A DNA stretch of 64,000 nucleotides from Roseateles terrae (GCF_014192155.1 NZ_JACHXO010000002.1:124001-188000); one strand, 5' to 3'; positions 35,372-46,549 are shown, counted from the first letter of the stretch. The notes: generated by a model not told the origin, from the sequence alone. Numbers and translations are program-made.

Positions 35372-37411
35372 TCAAGGGGCCCCCGATGAAGGGATGTTGC
35401 TGGGGGATGTGGGGGAGCGGTTGGGGGTATTGGTCCCGGCCGGCTCGTCCTCATCCAGAAACAGCTTGCAATCAGCGCGGAGTTTATGGGCATCTCCGAC
35501 GCGGCGCAGGAGCCCGACGCGGTCGAAGAATTCCAGCACCTGAATGGCGCGTTTCCGTCCGAGCCCGGTCAGGTCGCGGAAGTTCGCGGCGGTCACCACC
35601 CCGTGATCCGCCACGGCCCCTCTCGCCAGCCGCGCCAGCGACTCCACATGCGCGGGCGCATAGTACAGGTCCTTGACGATCTGGAACAGTTCTCCGCGCT
35701 GAGCCAGCCGGGCGAGTGTCGTGCGCACCAGCGCCTCTGCCTCCCCCGAGTCCTTCGCCAGATCCCTTGCCCACGCCCCGTCAAACCCGGCATCCAGCAG
35801 CTTCGGCAGCACCCGCTGCGCCAGCCGCTGATCCAGCGCCGACAACTGCACCCCATGCGCTGGCAAATGTGCCGCGGCCCCGGTGATCGTCACCTCCCCG
35901 CGCGCCACCATCTGATGCACCAGCGCCCGCCACAGCGGCTCGGGCAGCCGCGGCAGGCTCAAACGCCGCCACCGGGCCAGATCCGGCCCCAGCTCATCCG
36001 GCTGCTGCTGGTGATACAGCGCCAGCCGCTCCAGCGCCACCTGTCGCCCCTGCACCGTCTGTGCCGGCCCGAGTGCCCACAACGGCCCTTCCAGCCCCGG
36101 CACCGTGCAGACCGAATCATCCGCGGGCAGCGCCTGCGCCAACCACCCGGCCCGTACCGCGCGGGCCACACCCTGCGCCGCCGCGAACCGCTGCACATCG
36201 ACGCCCAGCGGGGCCTGGGCCAACAGCCCGTCCAGCCGCTGCCCCGGCGTCGGCATCATCAAGGCCTTCAACTCTGCCAACCGCTGCACCGTCCGCCGGT
36301 ACCGCACCGGCGCAAACGGATCGAGCACGCTGCCACCCGCCAGCGCCCGCGTGGCCGACGCATCCCGCAGCACCACCCGGTCCCCGGCCCAGCCGCACAG
36401 CGGCTGATGCAGCACCAATTGCACCAGCGCTTCATTGCCGGGCTGGATCGCATCCAGCGGTTCGCCGTCCAGCGTGCCCAGCACGGCCACCGAGCCGGTG
36501 GTCTGCGACGCCCCCAGATGCACATGCACCTGCGTGCCGCTGCGCAGCGGCCGCGCTTCATCAAACCACAGCCGCAGACGCACATCCATGCGGTCGGTCC
36601 ACAGCGCCACTTCCGGCGCCACCCACCATTGACCGCGGCTGACCTGATCCTTGTCGATGCCGGCCAGGCCCATGGCCACGCGTTGCCCGGCATGGGCCTG
36701 GGTCGCGGCCGTATTCTGGGCATGCAGACTGCGCACGCGCGCCGTGCGCGGCGCCTGTCCCGTCGCCGGCGGCACCAGTTGCAGTTCTTCGCCCAGCGCC
36801 ACCTCGCCGGCATAGGCGGTTCCGGTGCAGACCGTGCCGACGCCCGACAGGCTGAACACCCGGTCCACCGCCAGACGGAAGCCCTGCCCCGACACATCGC
36901 GACGGGAGAATCCCCGCGCCTGCGCCAGCAGATGCTCGCGCAGCACATCCACGCCCTCCCCGGTGGCGGCAGACACTTCAAACACCGGCGATGCGCACAG
37001 CCCCGTGTGGGCCAGCAGTTCCGCCACCTCGGCGCGACGCTGGGCCCGCAGCGCTTCATCGGCCCGGTCGATCTTGGTCAGCACCACCGTGCCGTGGTCG
37101 ATGCCCAGCAGCGACAGCAGGGCCAGATGCTCACGGGTTTGCGGCATCACACCATCGTCGGCCGCGATCAACAGCAGGGCATGGTCGATGCCGGTCGCGC
37201 CGGAGAGCATGGTGTGCACCAGCCGTTCGTGGCCGGGCACGTCGACAAACCCCAGCCGCCGACCGTCTGGCGTCTCGAGATAGGCGTACCCCAGCGAAAT
37301 GCTGATGCCGCGCTGTTTCTCCTCCGGCAGGCGATCGGTGTCGACGCCGGTGAGCGCCTTCACCAGCGTCGTCTTGCCGTGGTCGATATGGCCGGCGGTG
37401 CCGATGATCAT
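35372..37411 (-). CDS. selB: Selenocysteine-specific elongation factor SelB
   Basis: SelB is the GTPase that brings selenocysteyl-tRNA to the ribosome at UGA codons marked by a SECIS hairpin. From ATG 37411 the protein has 679 residues: G1 loop [20 protein letters not shown] at the very N-terminus, [20 protein letters not shown], and [17 protein letters not shown], then EF-Tu-like beta-barrels and, from about residue 420, four C-terminal winged-helix domains that bind the SECIS RNA. A short Pro/Ser/Asn-rich tail ends the protein. Its ATG overlaps the selA stop by 4 bp. Confidence 0.97.
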   Translation of the reverse strand: MIIGTAGHIDHGKTTLVKALTGVDTDRLPEEKQRGISISLGYAYLETPDGRRLGFVDVPGHERLVHTMLSGATGIDHALLLIAADDGVMPQTREHLALLSLLGIDHGTVVLTKIDRADEALRAQRRAEVAELLAHTGLCASPVFEVSAATGEGVDVLREHLLAQARGFSRRDVSGQGFRLAVDRVFSLSGVGTVCTGTAYAGEVALGEELQLVPPATGQAPRTARVRSLHAQNTAATQAHAGQRVAMGLAGIDKDQVSRGQWWVAPEVALWTDRMDVRLRLWFDEARPLRSGTQVHVHLGASQTTGSVAVLGTLDGEPLDAIQPGNEALVQLVLHQPLCGWAGDRVVLRDASATRALAGGSVLDPFAPVRYRRTVQRLAELKALMMPTPGQRLDGLLAQAPLGVDVQRFAAAQGVARAVRAGWLAQALPADDSVCTVPGLEGPLWALGPAQTVQGRQVALERLALYHQQQPDELGPDLARWRRLSLPRLPEPLWRALVHQMVARGEVTITGAAAHLPAHGVQLSALDQRLAQRVLPKLLDAGFDGAWARDLAKDSGEAEALVRTTLARLAQRGELFQIVKDLYYAPAHVESLARLARGAVADHGVVTAANFRDLTGLGRKRAIQVLEFFDRVGLLRRVGDAHKLRADCKLFLDEDEPAGTNTPNRSPTSPSNIPSSGAP

Positions 37412-38892
37412 TGCAGCGCCTCCGCGAGTCGCGGCAGCTGCGCCAGGAACTCGGCTTCCCGCGCGCCCTCGTCCAGGCAGCGCAGATCCATCCACAGCTC
37501 GTCGGCCTGCACCCGCGCCACGACGGGCAGCGGCAGGGCGCGCAGCGCCGTCTGCAGCTCATCCAGCGCGCGGCCCATGCCGCGTTTGCCAGGCAACACC
37601 GGCGCGAGCGCCAGACCCGCCGAGGGCAGCGTTTCCACCGGCAGCGAGCCGGAGCCAATCTGGCCGCGCATTGACGCCGTCCGCACCTCAAAGCGCGGCG
37701 TCACCGCCTGCTGCAGCGGCGCCAGCAGCCGAGCTGCCTGGGCTTCGATCTGCGCCACCGGACGCGTCAGATGCCGAAGCGTCGGCAGATCGCGCGTCAG
37801 GCGGTCCGGCTTGAGATACAGCCGCAGCGTCGCTTCCAGAGCCGCCAGCGGCAGCTTGGACAGGCGCAGCGCCCGCTTCATCGGGAACTTGCGGATGCGC
37901 TGGATGTGCTCCCGCGTGCCGACGATCAGCCCGGCCTGCGGTCCGCCCAGCAGCTTGTCGCCGCTGAAGGTCACCACATCGCAGCCGTCCTGGAGCATCT
38001 GCTGCGGCAGCGGCTCTGCCGGCAGGCCCCATTGCGCCAGGTCCACCAGCGAGCCGCTGCCCAGGTCGGTCATCAGCGGCACGCCGCGGGCACGCGCAAT
38101 CGGCGCCAGCGTCGCTTCATCCACCGATGAGGTGAAGCCCTGAATCGCATAGTTGCTGGTGTGCACCTTCATCAGGAGCGCGGTGGCCGGTCCGATGGCG
38201 GCTTCATAGTCGCGTGGATGCGTCCGGTTGGTGGTGCCCACCTCCACCAGACGTGCACCCGCCGCCGCCATCACATCCGGCATGCGGAAGGCACCGCCGA
38301 TCTCCACCAGCTCGCCGCGGGAAACGATCACCTCGCGGCCACCGGCCAGCGCAGCAATACCCAGCAGCACGGCCGCCGCATTGTTGTTGACCACCGTGGC
38401 CGCTTCCGCGCCGGTGATCTCGCACAGCAGGTCTTCCACCAGGCTGTCGCGATCACCCCGGGCGCCCAGCGCCAGATCGAATTCAAGATTGTTGGGCGAA
38501 CCCATGCAGGCCAGCACCTGCTGCAGCGCTTCATCGGCGAGGAGGGCCCGGCCCAGATTGGTGTGTAGCACCGTGCCGGTGAGGTTGATCACCCGCCGCA
38601 TGCGCGGGGTCAGGCGTTCTTCGCAGCGGGTGCGCAAGGCGTCGGGCAGCTGCGGGAGCTGCTCGCGTGACAGACGGCCCTGCAGCGCCTCGGCACGCCA
38701 GCGGTCCAGCAGCTCACGCGCCTGCGACGCGACCAGGGCGTGACCATGCGCGGCGACCAGCGGGGTCACCGCTGGGTCACGCAGGAGTCGGTCGATCGAG
38801 GGAAGGTCTTTGGGGGCAGCCGGCGACGCCGCTGGGGCGTCTGCCGGGAGACTCGCCGTCGGACCATGGACCATGGATGCCTCGGGCTTCAT
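37408..38892 (-). CDS. selA: L-seryl-tRNA(Sec) selenium transferase SelA
   Basis: SelA converts seryl-tRNA(Sec) to selenocysteyl-tRNA(Sec) using selenophosphate. The 494-residue PLP enzyme has the family segments [40 protein letters not shown] and [20 protein letters not shown], whose Lys (about residue 318) carries PLP. An Ala/Pro-rich N-terminal extension of about 25 residues makes it slightly long. It starts 3 bp from the fdhE stop and overlaps selB by 4 bp. SelD, which makes selenophosphate, is not in the window. Confidence 0.97.
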   Translation of the reverse strand: MKPEASMVHGPTASLPADAPAASPAAPKDLPSIDRLLRDPAVTPLVAAHGHALVASQARELLDRWRAEALQGRLSREQLPQLPDALRTRCEERLTPRMRRVINLTGTVLHTNLGRALLADEALQQVLACMGSPNNLEFDLALGARGDRDSLVEDLLCEITGAEAATVVNNNAAAVLLGIAALAGGREVIVSRGELVEIGGAFRMPDVMAAAGARLVEVGTTNRTHPRDYEAAIGPATALLMKVHTSNYAIQGFTSSVDEATLAPIARARGVPLMTDLGSGSLVDLAQWGLPAEPLPQQMLQDGCDVVTFSGDKLLGGPQAGLIVGTREHIQRIRKFPMKRALRLSKLPLAALEATLRLYLKPDRLTRDLPTLRHLTRPVAQIEAQAARLLAPLQQAVTPRFEVRTASMRGQIGSGSLPVETLPSAGLALAPVLPGKRGMGRALDELQTALRALPLPVVARVQADELWMDLRCLDEGAREAEFLAQLPRLAEALQ

Positions 38893-38894
38893 GC

Positions 38895-39989
38895 TCAGTG
38901 CCCTCCGGGATCCGGTGGCGCCGCGCCGGTGTGGGCGGGGCCGGGAGATTCGGAGTCGCTGCCGGGCGGGCGGTCGTCGCCGGCGTCGGCTTCTCCCAGG
39001 ATCAGCAGCGGATTGAAGCCATGCCGCACCAGGCCCAGTTCACCCACCAGCAGGTCCAGGGTCAGGGACGCCAGGTCGTCCGCCAGCGGCTCGACCTGCA
39101 GTTCCTTCTCCATGTGCACCTGCTTGAGATAGTGGCCACAGGCCTCGCAGCATTCCGCCTGCACCGCTTCGTTGGGCTTGTGGCCGTCATCGTCCACAAG
39201 TTGGCGGAAGCTGATGCCCTTGGTGCTCTGGCAATGGGTGCACTTGATGCGCACGTAATGCCACTGCGTGGCGCAGAGCGAGCAGGCCAGAAAGCGCTGA
39301 CCCGAAGTTTCCGCAGCGATGCGGGTGATGGACGCCACCGGCCGCGAGCCGCAGCACGGGCAGACGGTCGGGTCGTCGATCATGCCGAACGGCGCCAGAT
39401 GCTCCGTCTTGCCGGCGCGCTGATAGCGGTCCTGCAGTTGCTGCACCAGGCGGACCCAGTACAGCTGCAGGGCCGCGGCCAGCATCGGCGCGGCGGCCGG
39501 ATCCAGGCCAGGGCCGCCACCGGCCAGCAGCGCTTGCGCCTGCTTGTCCAGTGCGGCTTCGTCCAGCTGCATCAGGTCCTTGGCCAGCGCCTGCACCGGC
39601 GCAGGAACGGCTGCGGTGCTCAGGTGCTGAAGCAGCTCGCGCAGTTCGTCCCGCCAGACGCTCTGGCGGACGAAGGTGCGGCTGTCGAGCGGCGGCAGGC
39701 CGGCGGCCATGGCCTCGGCCAGATCGGACTCGGTGGGCAGTGTCAGCGGGCGGGCCTGCTTGAGCTGCTCGTGCTGGCGCTGGGCCAGCTCGGCGGCAAA
39801 CAGCAGGTAGTCCCGCATCGGATGGTCCTGCGCCAGTTGGCGCAGTCGCAGCGCACGTTCGGCGAAGACACCGGCTTCGGGCAATCGCAGCGGCGCGGGG
39901 CGAGCCCCCGCGTTCACCGCGATTTCCTCCGGTGTCATCAGACGGATCTGGCTGCTCACCGGCTTGCCAGTATTGCTCGTGGCCGTCAT
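38895..39989 (-). CDS. fdhE: Formate dehydrogenase accessory protein FdhE
   Basis: FdhE is needed for assembly of respiratory formate dehydrogenases and binds iron through paired Cys motifs. From ATG 39989 the protein has 364 residues, with a helical N-terminal part and a rubredoxin-like C-terminal part: [37 protein letters not shown] and [13 protein letters not shown]. The ATG overlaps the fdnI stop (ATGA). A Pro/Gly-rich tail of about 25 residues follows the domain. Confidence 0.96.
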   Translation of the reverse strand: MTATSNTGKPVSSQIRLMTPEEIAVNAGARPAPLRLPEAGVFAERALRLRQLAQDHPMRDYLLFAAELAQRQHEQLKQARPLTLPTESDLAEAMAAGLPPLDSRTFVRQSVWRDELRELLQHLSTAAVPAPVQALAKDLMQLDEAALDKQAQALLAGGGPGLDPAAAPMLAAALQLYWVRLVQQLQDRYQRAGKTEHLAPFGMIDDPTVCPCCGSRPVASITRIAAETSGQRFLACSLCATQWHYVRIKCTHCQSTKGISFRQLVDDDGHKPNEAVQAECCEACGHYLKQVHMEKELQVEPLADDLASLTLDLLVGELGLVRHGFNPLLILGEADAGDDRPPGSDSESPGPAHTGAAPPDPGGH

Positions 39990-40600
39990 GCGCGCGGACG
40001 CTCCTTGACTTCCTTGTACCACAGGGGGTGGTTGTGCTTGGCCCAGGTCTCCGTCACCGTACCACGAGTCATGGCGCGAATGGTGCCCTTGACCCAGATC
40101 GCGGCATAAATGTGAACGATGACACCCAGAATCAGCCCGGTGGCCGCCGCGGCGTGCAGCAGCACGGCGACGCGACGCATCAGGATGTTGCCTTCCGGGA
40201 ACCAGGCATGCCAGAACATGACCCCGGTCACCAGCAGCACCGCCAGGCACACCACCATCAGCCAGAAGATGCCCTTCTGGCCGGCGTTGTACTTGCCGGC
40301 GGGCGGCATGTTGGACTTGTCACCGGCCAGCATGTCCTTGCTGTGGCGCACCCATTCCGTGTCGGTCTTCGTCCAGCGGTTCTCCTTCCAGAGCTGCACC
40401 GCCAGCACGGCAAAGGCCAGCACCATCAGCAGCCCCATGTAGGGATGCAGGATGCGGGCCCAGGGGCCGCCGCCGAACAGGTTGCTCAGGAAGAACAGGC
40501 TCGGATGGAAGAAGGCCAGCCCGGAGAGGCCGGCACCGAAGAACAGCAAGGCGATGAGCCAATGGTTCATCCGCTGCGCGTCAGGATAGCGTTGCAACAT
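39986..40600 (-). CDS. fdnI: Formate dehydrogenase-N cytochrome b556 (gamma) subunit
   Basis: The 204-residue membrane subunit takes electrons from FdnH to quinone through two b hemes. Four membrane helices are visible, with heme-ligand His residues in RMNHWLIALLFFGAGLSGLA, ILHPYMGLLMVLAFAVLAVQ and GLILGVIVHIYAAIWVKGTI. The GDKSNMPPAGKYNAGQKGIF loop is typical. It starts 14 bp after the fdnH stop. The name fdoI would be equally valid for the aerobic isoenzyme. Confidence 0.95.
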   Translation of the reverse strand: MLQRYPDAQRMNHWLIALLFFGAGLSGLAFFHPSLFFLSNLFGGGPWARILHPYMGLLMVLAFAVLAVQLWKENRWTKTDTEWVRHSKDMLAGDKSNMPPAGKYNAGQKGIFWLMVVCLAVLLVTGVMFWHAWFPEGNILMRRVAVLLHAAAATGLILGVIVHIYAAIWVKGTIRAMTRGTVTETWAKHNHPLWYKEVKERPRA

Positions 40601-40614
40601 GATTCGCTCCTTCC

Positions 40615-41577
40615 TCAGCCCCGCGGGCCATTGAGGTCGCTGCGGGTGTCCGAGCCGCTGGCATGGGCGCGGCTGCGCGCCTGCTCATCGGCGAACTCTT
40701 CGTCTTCATCGGGGTTGTCATGCCCCGACTCGATCGGACCCACCTTCATGTAGTGGAAGAAGCCCGCCACGGCGGCGCCGATCATGGCGGCCACCGCCAG
40801 CGGCTTGGCCGCGCCCTTCCACAAGGAGACCAGCGGGCTGATCTTCGGATCCTTGGGCAGGCCGTGGTAGAGCTCCGGCTGGTCCGCATGCTGCAGCACG
40901 TACATGACGTGGGTGCCGCCGACGCCTTGCGGGTCGTAGACACCGGCCTTGTCGTAACCGCGTTCCTTCAGGTCTTCGATCCGTTCCTCGGCGAACTCAT
41001 GCATGTCCTCCTTCGAACCGAAGCGGATGGCGCCGGTTGGGCAGGCCTTGACGCAGGCCGGCTCCAGGCCCACCCCGACGCGGTCGGAGCAGAGACTGCA
41101 CTTGTAGGCCTTGTTGTCGACCTTGGAGATGCGGGGCACGTCGAACGGACAGCCGGTGACGCAGTTGCCGCAACCGACGCAGTGCTCCGAGATGAAATCA
41201 ACAATACCGTTCTGGTACTTGATGATCGCACCGGGCGACGGACAGCTCTTGAGGCAGCCCGGATCTTCGCAGTGCATGCAGCCGTCCTTGCGGATCAGCC
41301 ATTCGAGGCGGTCCTGCTGGACCTCCACCTCGGAGAAGCGCATCACCGTCCAGGACTGCGGCGACAGGTCCACCGGGTTGTCATAGACACCGACGTTGTG
41401 ACCGACCTCGTCGCGCAGGTCGTTCCACTGCATGCAGGCCACCTGGCAGGCCTTGCAGCCGATGCAGGAGGACACGTCGATGAGCTTGGCCACCTCGATG
41501 ACCTGGCGGCGGGCGTCAGGGCTGGGCGTGGTCGTGGCCGAGCGCTTCGCGATGTCGAGCGATTGAAGCGAGGACAT
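40615..41577 (-). CDS. fdnH: Formate dehydrogenase-N iron-sulfur (beta) subunit
   Basis: The 320-residue subunit carries four [4Fe-4S] clusters, visible as Cys clusters in [51 protein letters not shown] and [21 protein letters not shown] single C-terminal membrane anchor lies at about residues 251-269 ([20 protein letters not shown]), followed by a charged tail rich in Asp, Glu and Arg. It is 2 bp from the fdnG stop. Periplasmic orientation follows from the Tat signal of FdnG. Confidence 0.96.
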   Translation of the reverse strand: MSSLQSLDIAKRSATTTPSPDARRQVIEVAKLIDVSSCIGCKACQVACMQWNDLRDEVGHNVGVYDNPVDLSPQSWTVMRFSEVEVQQDRLEWLIRKDGCMHCEDPGCLKSCPSPGAIIKYQNGIVDFISEHCVGCGNCVTGCPFDVPRISKVDNKAYKCSLCSDRVGVGLEPACVKACPTGAIRFGSKEDMHEFAEERIEDLKERGYDKAGVYDPQGVGGTHVMYVLQHADQPELYHGLPKDPKISPLVSLWKGAAKPLAVAAMIGAAVAGFFHYMKVGPIESGHDNPDEDEEFADEQARSRAHASGSDTRSDLNGPRG

Positions 41578-41579
41578 GA

Positions 41580-44500
41580 TCAGGCTTTCTCAATGTTGAC
41601 GGTGAAGCTCTTCACTTCCGGCGTCTGGGAATTCGCGTCACCCACGAAGGGGGTCAGCGTATTGACCAGGAAGCCGGGGCGAGCCAGCCCCACGAAGCCC
41701 CAGTGATTGGGCAGCCCGACGGTATGCACCCGCTTGCCGCCCACGTCCAGCGACGCCACCCGCTTGGTCACCAGCGCCACGGCCTTGATGGCGCCGCGGT
41801 TGGAGCTGACCTTGACGGTGTCGCCGTTGGCGATGCCCTTCTCCTTGGCGAGTTCCTCGCCGATTTCGACAAACTGCTGCGGCTGGATCACCGCATTGGA
41901 CCGCGCATGCTTGGTCCAGTAGTGGAAGTGCTCGGTCAGGCGATAGCTCGTGGCGACATACGGGAACTTGTCCGGCTTGCCGAACTGGTCGAAGTCGCTC
42001 TTGAACACACGCGCGGCCGGATTGCTCTTGGCCTTCGGATTGTTCGGATGCAGCGGATTGACTTCCAGCGGCGTCTCGAACGGCTCATAGTGCTCCGGCA
42101 GCGGACCGTCCGCCAGACCGCTGGGCGCGAACAGGCGCGCCACACCTTCGGCGGTCATGATGAACGGGCGCACCGCATCGGGGTCGTTCGGGTTCGCATC
42201 CGGACGGATGTCGGGCACGTCCGAGCCGGTCCACTTGTCACCGGTCCAGCTGATCAGGCGGCGCTTGGCATTCCAGGGCTTGCCGCTCGGGTCGCAGGAG
42301 GCCGCGTTGTAGAGCACGCGGCGGTTCGCCGGCCAGGCCCAGGCCCAGTTCAGCGTCTGGCCGATGCCCCACGGGTCCGAATTGTCCCGGCGAGCCATCT
42401 GGTTGCCCGCCTGTGTCCAGGCGCCGGCATAGATCCAGCAGCCGCTCGAGGTCGAGCCGTCGTCGCGCAGCAGGCCGAAACCGGAGAGCTGCTCACCGGC
42501 CTTGGCCAGCACCTTGGTCGGGTCCTTCGGATCCAGCACGTCGGCCAGCGCCTTGCCGTTGAATTCCATCGCCAGCTCTTCCGCGGACGGGCTGTTCGGA
42601 ATCTTGTAGGGCCAGCTCAGGTTGACGATCGGATCCGGGAAGGCGCCGCCCTCCTTCTGGTAGAGCGCGCGCAGGCGCAGGAACAGCTCGGCAATGATCT
42701 CCGCGTCCTGCTTGGCTTCGCCCGGAGGCTCGGCGCCGCGCCAGTGCCACTGCAGCCAGCGACCGGAATTGGTCAGCGACCCGTCCTCTTCCGCGAAGCA
42801 GGTGCTCGGGAAGCGGAACACGGTCGTCTGGATCTCTTCCGTCTTGACGTCGTGGTACTCGCCGTAGTTCTTCCAGAAGTTCGCGGTCTCCGTCTCGAGC
42901 GGGTCGATGATGACCAGGTACTTCAGCTTGGACAGGCTCTCGACCACCTTGGTCTTGTTGGCCAGCGACGCCACCGGGTTGAAGCCCTGGCAGATGTAGC
43001 CGTTGACCTTGCCCTGATGCATCAGGTCGAAGGTCTGCAGCATGTCATAGCCCTTGTCCCACTTCGGCAGATAGTGGTAGGCCCAGTCGTTGTCCTTGGT
43101 CGCGGCCTTGCCCCACCAGGCCTTCTGCTGGCTGACGAAGAACTTGGGATAGTTCTGCCAGAAGCTCATCTGGTTGGGACGCAGCGGCTTGAGGGCACGA
43201 GTCTTGTAGTACGTGTCCAGGTCCTGCTCGGACTCCTTGGGCAGGCTCATGTAGCCAGTCAGGGCCGTCGAGAGCAGGCCCAGGTCGGTCAGGCCCTGGA
43301 TGTTGCTGTGACCGCGCAGCGCGTTCATGCCGCCACCGGCCAGGCCGATGTTGCCCAGCAGCAGCTGCACCAGTGCACCCGTGCGGATGATCTGGGAGCC
43401 CTGGCTGTGCTGTGTCCAGCCCAGCGCGTACATGATGGTCATGACCTTGCCCGGCGCCGAGGTCTCCGCGATGGACTCGCAGATCTTCAGGAACTTGTCC
43501 TTCGGCGTGCCGGAGATGGTGCTGACCATTTCAGGCGTGTAGCGCGCATAGTGCTGCTTCATCAGCTGCAGCACGCAGCGGGGGTGCTGCAGGGTCGGAT
43601 CGACCTTGGCAAACCCCTTCTCGTCCATCTCATAGGCCCAGGACGAGTTGTTGTAGCTGCGCTTGGCCGCGTCATAGCCCGAGAACAGACCGTCCTCGAA
43701 CTTGTAGGCCTCGCCAACGATGAAGCTGCCGTTGGTGTAGTGCTTGACGTACTCGTGCTGGATCTTGTCGTTGGACAAGAGATAGTTGATCACGCCACCC
43801 AGGAAGGCGATGTCCGACCCCGCGCGGATGGGCGCGTAGTAGTCGCTCATCGCGGCCGAGCGGGTGAAGCGCGGGTCCACGACGATGAGTTTCGCCTTGT
43901 TGTGATGCTTGGCCTCGATCACCCACTTGAAACCGCAGGGATGGGCCTCGGCGGCATTGCCGCCCATGATCAGGATCAGGTCAGCGTTCTTGATGTCCAC
44001 CCAATGGTTGGTCATCGCGCCGCGTCCGAACGTCGGGGCCAGACTGGCCACCGTCGGTCCGTGTCAAACGCGCGCTTGATTGTCGAACGCGAGCAACCCC
44101 ATCGAGCGCATCGCCTTGTGGGTGATGTAGCCCGATTCATTCGACGACGCCGAGGCGCACAGCATGCCGGTGGTCAACCAGCGGTTGACGGTCTGGCCCT
44201 GCGCATTGGTGGCGACGAAGTTGGCGTCACGGTCCGCCTTCATCAGCTTGACGACACGGTTCAGTGCCTCGTCCCAGCTGACGCGCTTCCATTCCTTGGA
44301 ACCGGCTTCGCGGATCTCCGGATGCTTCAGGCGGTTGGGGCTGTGGATGAAGTCCAGCAGGCCGGCGCCCTTCGGGCACAGCGTGCCGCGGTTCACCGGA
44401 TGGTCCGGATCGCCTTCGATGTGAACGATCTCGCTCTTGACGTTCTTGGCCTTGTCACCGAGCGAGTACATGATGAGACCGCAACCCACCGAGCAGTACG

Positions 44501-44651
44501 GGCAGGTGTTGCGTGTTTCTGTCGCCCGGGAGAGCTTGAACTGGCGTGTCTCCGCCAGTGCCGCGGTGGGGGAGAACCCCAGCGCAACGAGGCTGGAGCC
44601 CATCACGGCCGCCCCGCTCACCCGGAAGAAGTGCCTCCGGTTCATGTCCAT
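41580..44651 (-). CDS. fdnG: Formate dehydrogenase-N major subunit, selenocysteine-containing
   Basis: FdnG oxidises formate at a molybdenum/bis-MGD centre in the periplasm. The 1023-residue product requires reading UGA at 44064-44066 as selenocysteine; counted from ATG 44651 it is residue 196, the same as in the Escherichia coli enzyme. The N-terminus has a Tat signal ([20 protein letters not shown]), then a [4Fe-4S] motif [10 protein letters not shown]...CPKG. Sequence on both sides of the UGA is family-typical (AFDNQARV, then [20 protein letters not shown]). AGGAGG lies 10 bp before the ATG. A tool that treats UGA as stop would split it into two frames (to 44067 and from 44051). Confidence 0.97.
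44024..44066 (-). promoter_or_regulatory. Selenocysteine UGA codon and bacterial SECIS hairpin of fdnG
   Basis: Directly after TGA 44066-44064 the minus strand reads cacggaccgacggtggccag, then tctggccccgacg. It can fold into a stem with cgacggtggcc pairing toward ggccccgacg and an apical AGTCT loop, the right distance (about 15-25 nt) from the UGA for SelB recognition. The position and loop resemble the fdnG SECIS of enterobacteria (loop AGGTCT). Confidence 0.85.
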
Positions 44652-45086
44652 GTTATCGATGCCTCCTGAGATGGCGACGTTGCCACCTCGGAAAAAATCA
44701 CGGCCGACACGCGGCCCGCATTCATTATTTCCACACAAAGCGAAAGCTTTGTCCAATGTCAGAGCGCGAAGAAGTGTGCAGTGGCACACGCCACCCGCAC
44801 AGTCGTCCTTCAGAATATGCTTCCAAAGTTGTACAGATGGCCGGGAAGCCCGTGTTCATCGGGGTTGCGGCACGCCATCAAAAAAGCGCACGACCTTTCG
44901 GACGCGCGCTCAGCGTTCTGGATGTGGGGCGATGACGACGTGTCAGCCCCCTTTCCCATCTTTTGCACTGCACAAAAACCAAGCCCCAGACTCTGGCAAA
45001 TGACCCGAGTTTGCAGCCTCGCTGAAAACCCAAAATTTGCAGTTTCCAGCAGAGTTTTTGCTAGACCTTTGGAGTATGGGTCCGTG
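44652..45086. other. 435-bp regulatory region upstream of fdnG
   Basis: No gene is supported here. It is more AT-rich than its surroundings. A perfect inverted repeat acaaagc-gaaa-gctttgt lies at 44735-44752, about 85 bp before the fdnG start, and could be an operator or an RNA hairpin with a GNRA-type loop. Upstream of it TTGGAC-like and AATAAT-like hexamers exist but are badly spaced, so no promoter is asserted. The stretch also receives the 3' end of the mrp transcript. Confidence 0.5.
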
Positions 45087-46181
45087 TCAGGTCGATTTGG
45101 AGATGGTGATGGTCGGGAACTTCGAGGAGTAGTCCTTGGCCTGACCCGCCAGCTTGACCGCCACCTTGCGGGCGATCGCCTTGTAGGCGGCAGCATGGAC
45201 GCTGTCCGGCTCGGCCACCACGGTGGGCTTGCCGCTGTCGGCCTGCTCACGGATGGACAGCGCCAGTGGCAGGGAGCCCAGCAGCTCCATGCCGTACTGC
45301 TCCGCCATGCGCGCACCACCGCCGCTGCCAAAGATGTGCTCGGCGTGGCCGCAGTTGCTGCACACATGCACGGCCATGTTCTCGACGATGCCGAGGATGG
45401 GCACGCCCACCTTCTCGAACATCTTCAACCCCTTCTTGGCATCGATCAGCGCGATGTCCTGCGGCGTGGTCACGATGACCGAGCCACTCACCGGCACACG
45501 CTGCGACAGCGTCAGCTGGATGTCGCCGGTGCCCGGAGGCATGTCGATGACCAGATAGTCCAGGTCGCGCCAGCGGGTCTGGCGCAGCAGCTGCTCCAGC
45601 GCCTGGGTGGCCATCGGACCGCGCCAGACCATGGCCTGGTCTTCTTCCACCAGGAAGCCAATGGACATCAGCTGCAGCCCATGAGAGACCAGCGGCTCCA
45701 TCGTCTGACCGTCGGTGCTTTCCGGCCGACCCTGGATGCCGAGCATCAGGGGCAGGCTGGGGCCGTAAATGTCCGCATCCAGCAGGCCGACGTTCGCGCC
45801 TTCGGCTGCGAGGGCCAGCGCCAGGTTGGCCGCCGTGGTGCTCTTGCCCACACCGCCCTTGCCCGACGCCACGGCCACGATGTTCTTCACCCCGGGCAGC
45901 AGCTGCACGCCGCGCTGCACCGCATGCGCAATGATTTTGCTGGTGATGCTCACGCTCACGTTGCCCACGCCGGCGACGCTGCGCGCAGCGGCGACCAGGG
46001 CGCCACGCAGGCTGTCGATCTGGCTGGCGGCGGGATACCCCAGCTCGACATCGAAGCTGACCGAGTCGCCTTGAATGCGCAGGTTCTTGAGTTGCCGGGT
46101 CGAGACGAGATCGCGACCGGTATTGGGATCCACCACCTGCTGCAGGGCGGCCAGGAGGGTGGCTTCTTGAATTTGGGACAT
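45087..46181 (-). CDS. apbC: Mrp/ApbC-type iron-sulfur cluster carrier ATPase
   Basis: The 364-residue protein has an N-terminal DUF59 domain (residues about 5-85) and a P-loop ATPase with the deviant Walker A VASGKGGVGKSTTAANLALA near residue 104-123, DADIYGPSLPLMLG, and the cluster-binding Cys pair in AVHVCSNCGHAEHIF. It binds and transfers [4Fe-4S] clusters to apoproteins in the cytosol. It is monocistronic here; its neighbour FdnGH is rich in such clusters, but no specific link is shown. Confidence 0.96.
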   Translation of the reverse strand: MSQIQEATLLAALQQVVDPNTGRDLVSTRQLKNLRIQGDSVSFDVELGYPAASQIDSLRGALVAAARSVAGVGNVSVSITSKIIAHAVQRGVQLLPGVKNIVAVASGKGGVGKSTTAANLALALAAEGANVGLLDADIYGPSLPLMLGIQGRPESTDGQTMEPLVSHGLQLMSIGFLVEEDQAMVWRGPMATQALEQLLRQTRWRDLDYLVIDMPPGTGDIQLTLSQRVPVSGSVIVTTPQDIALIDAKKGLKMFEKVGVPILGIVENMAVHVCSNCGHAEHIFGSGGGARMAEQYGMELLGSLPLALSIREQADSGKPTVVAEPDSVHAAAYKAIARKVAVKLAGQAKDYSSKFPTITISKST

Positions 46182-46320
46182 GTGAACCTCAATGGAGTGC
46201 GTCAGTCTAGCCGAGGGGACTTTGCCTCAACAAAGCGGGGGACAAGACGCGGGAGGATGCGCGGGCGCGGTGAAGAGCTGCAAAGACAAGCCCATACCCA
46301 AGCGAAGAATGCCTGCGCCA

Positions 46321-46350
46321 AAACAAAAAAGGGCACAGCAAGCTGTGCCC
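46321..46350 (-). terminator. Intrinsic terminator after the tRNA-Lys genes
   Basis: On the minus strand a perfect stem GGGCACAGC / GCTGTGCCC with a TT loop (46331-46350) is followed by TTTTTTGTTT (46330-46321). It lies about 90 bp beyond the last tRNA-Lys gene and has all the marks of a rho-independent terminator. Confidence 0.93.
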
Positions 46351-46440
46351 TTTCGGGGGTTTCGATGACCGATTGGACGAAGCGCGAGAGATTCTGCTGC
46401 TTCAGTCCATGCCGCACGGGATGCGCGTCATCGAAAGAGT

Positions 46441-46516
46441 TGGTGGGCCCTGAGTGACTCGAACACTCGACCAACGGATTAAGAGTCCGCTGCTCTACCA
46501 ACTGAGCTAAGAGCCC
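46441..46516 (-). tRNA. tRNA-Lys(CTT), copy 1
   Basis: The minus strand folds into a 76-nt tRNA with encoded CCA: acceptor GGGCTCT/AGGGCCC, D arm GCTCAGTTGGTAGAGC, anticodon arm CGGAC-TCTTAAT-CCGTT region with anticodon CTT, and T arm GAGTG-TTCGAGT-CACTC. It is almost identical to copy 2, 33 bp upstream, except in the T arm. Confidence 0.96.
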
Positions 46517-46549
46517 GATATTCTGTAAATTCTCAAATCGTGTCTGTAG

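Noticed and set aside
44064-44066. Stop codon splitting fdnG into two genes or a pseudogene
   Set aside because: The codon coincides with the selenocysteine position, sequence is conserved on both sides, and selA, selB and selC are adjacent.
41703-44669. 988-codon open frame on the plus strand
   Set aside because: It lies entirely antisense to fdnG, with biased composition and no recognisable motifs. Long antisense frames are expected at this GC content.
44777-44793. Possible sigma-54 promoter upstream of fdnG (minus strand TGGC...TGCA)
   Set aside because: The GG-to-GC distance is one base too long for a -24/-12 promoter, and the hexamers are weak.
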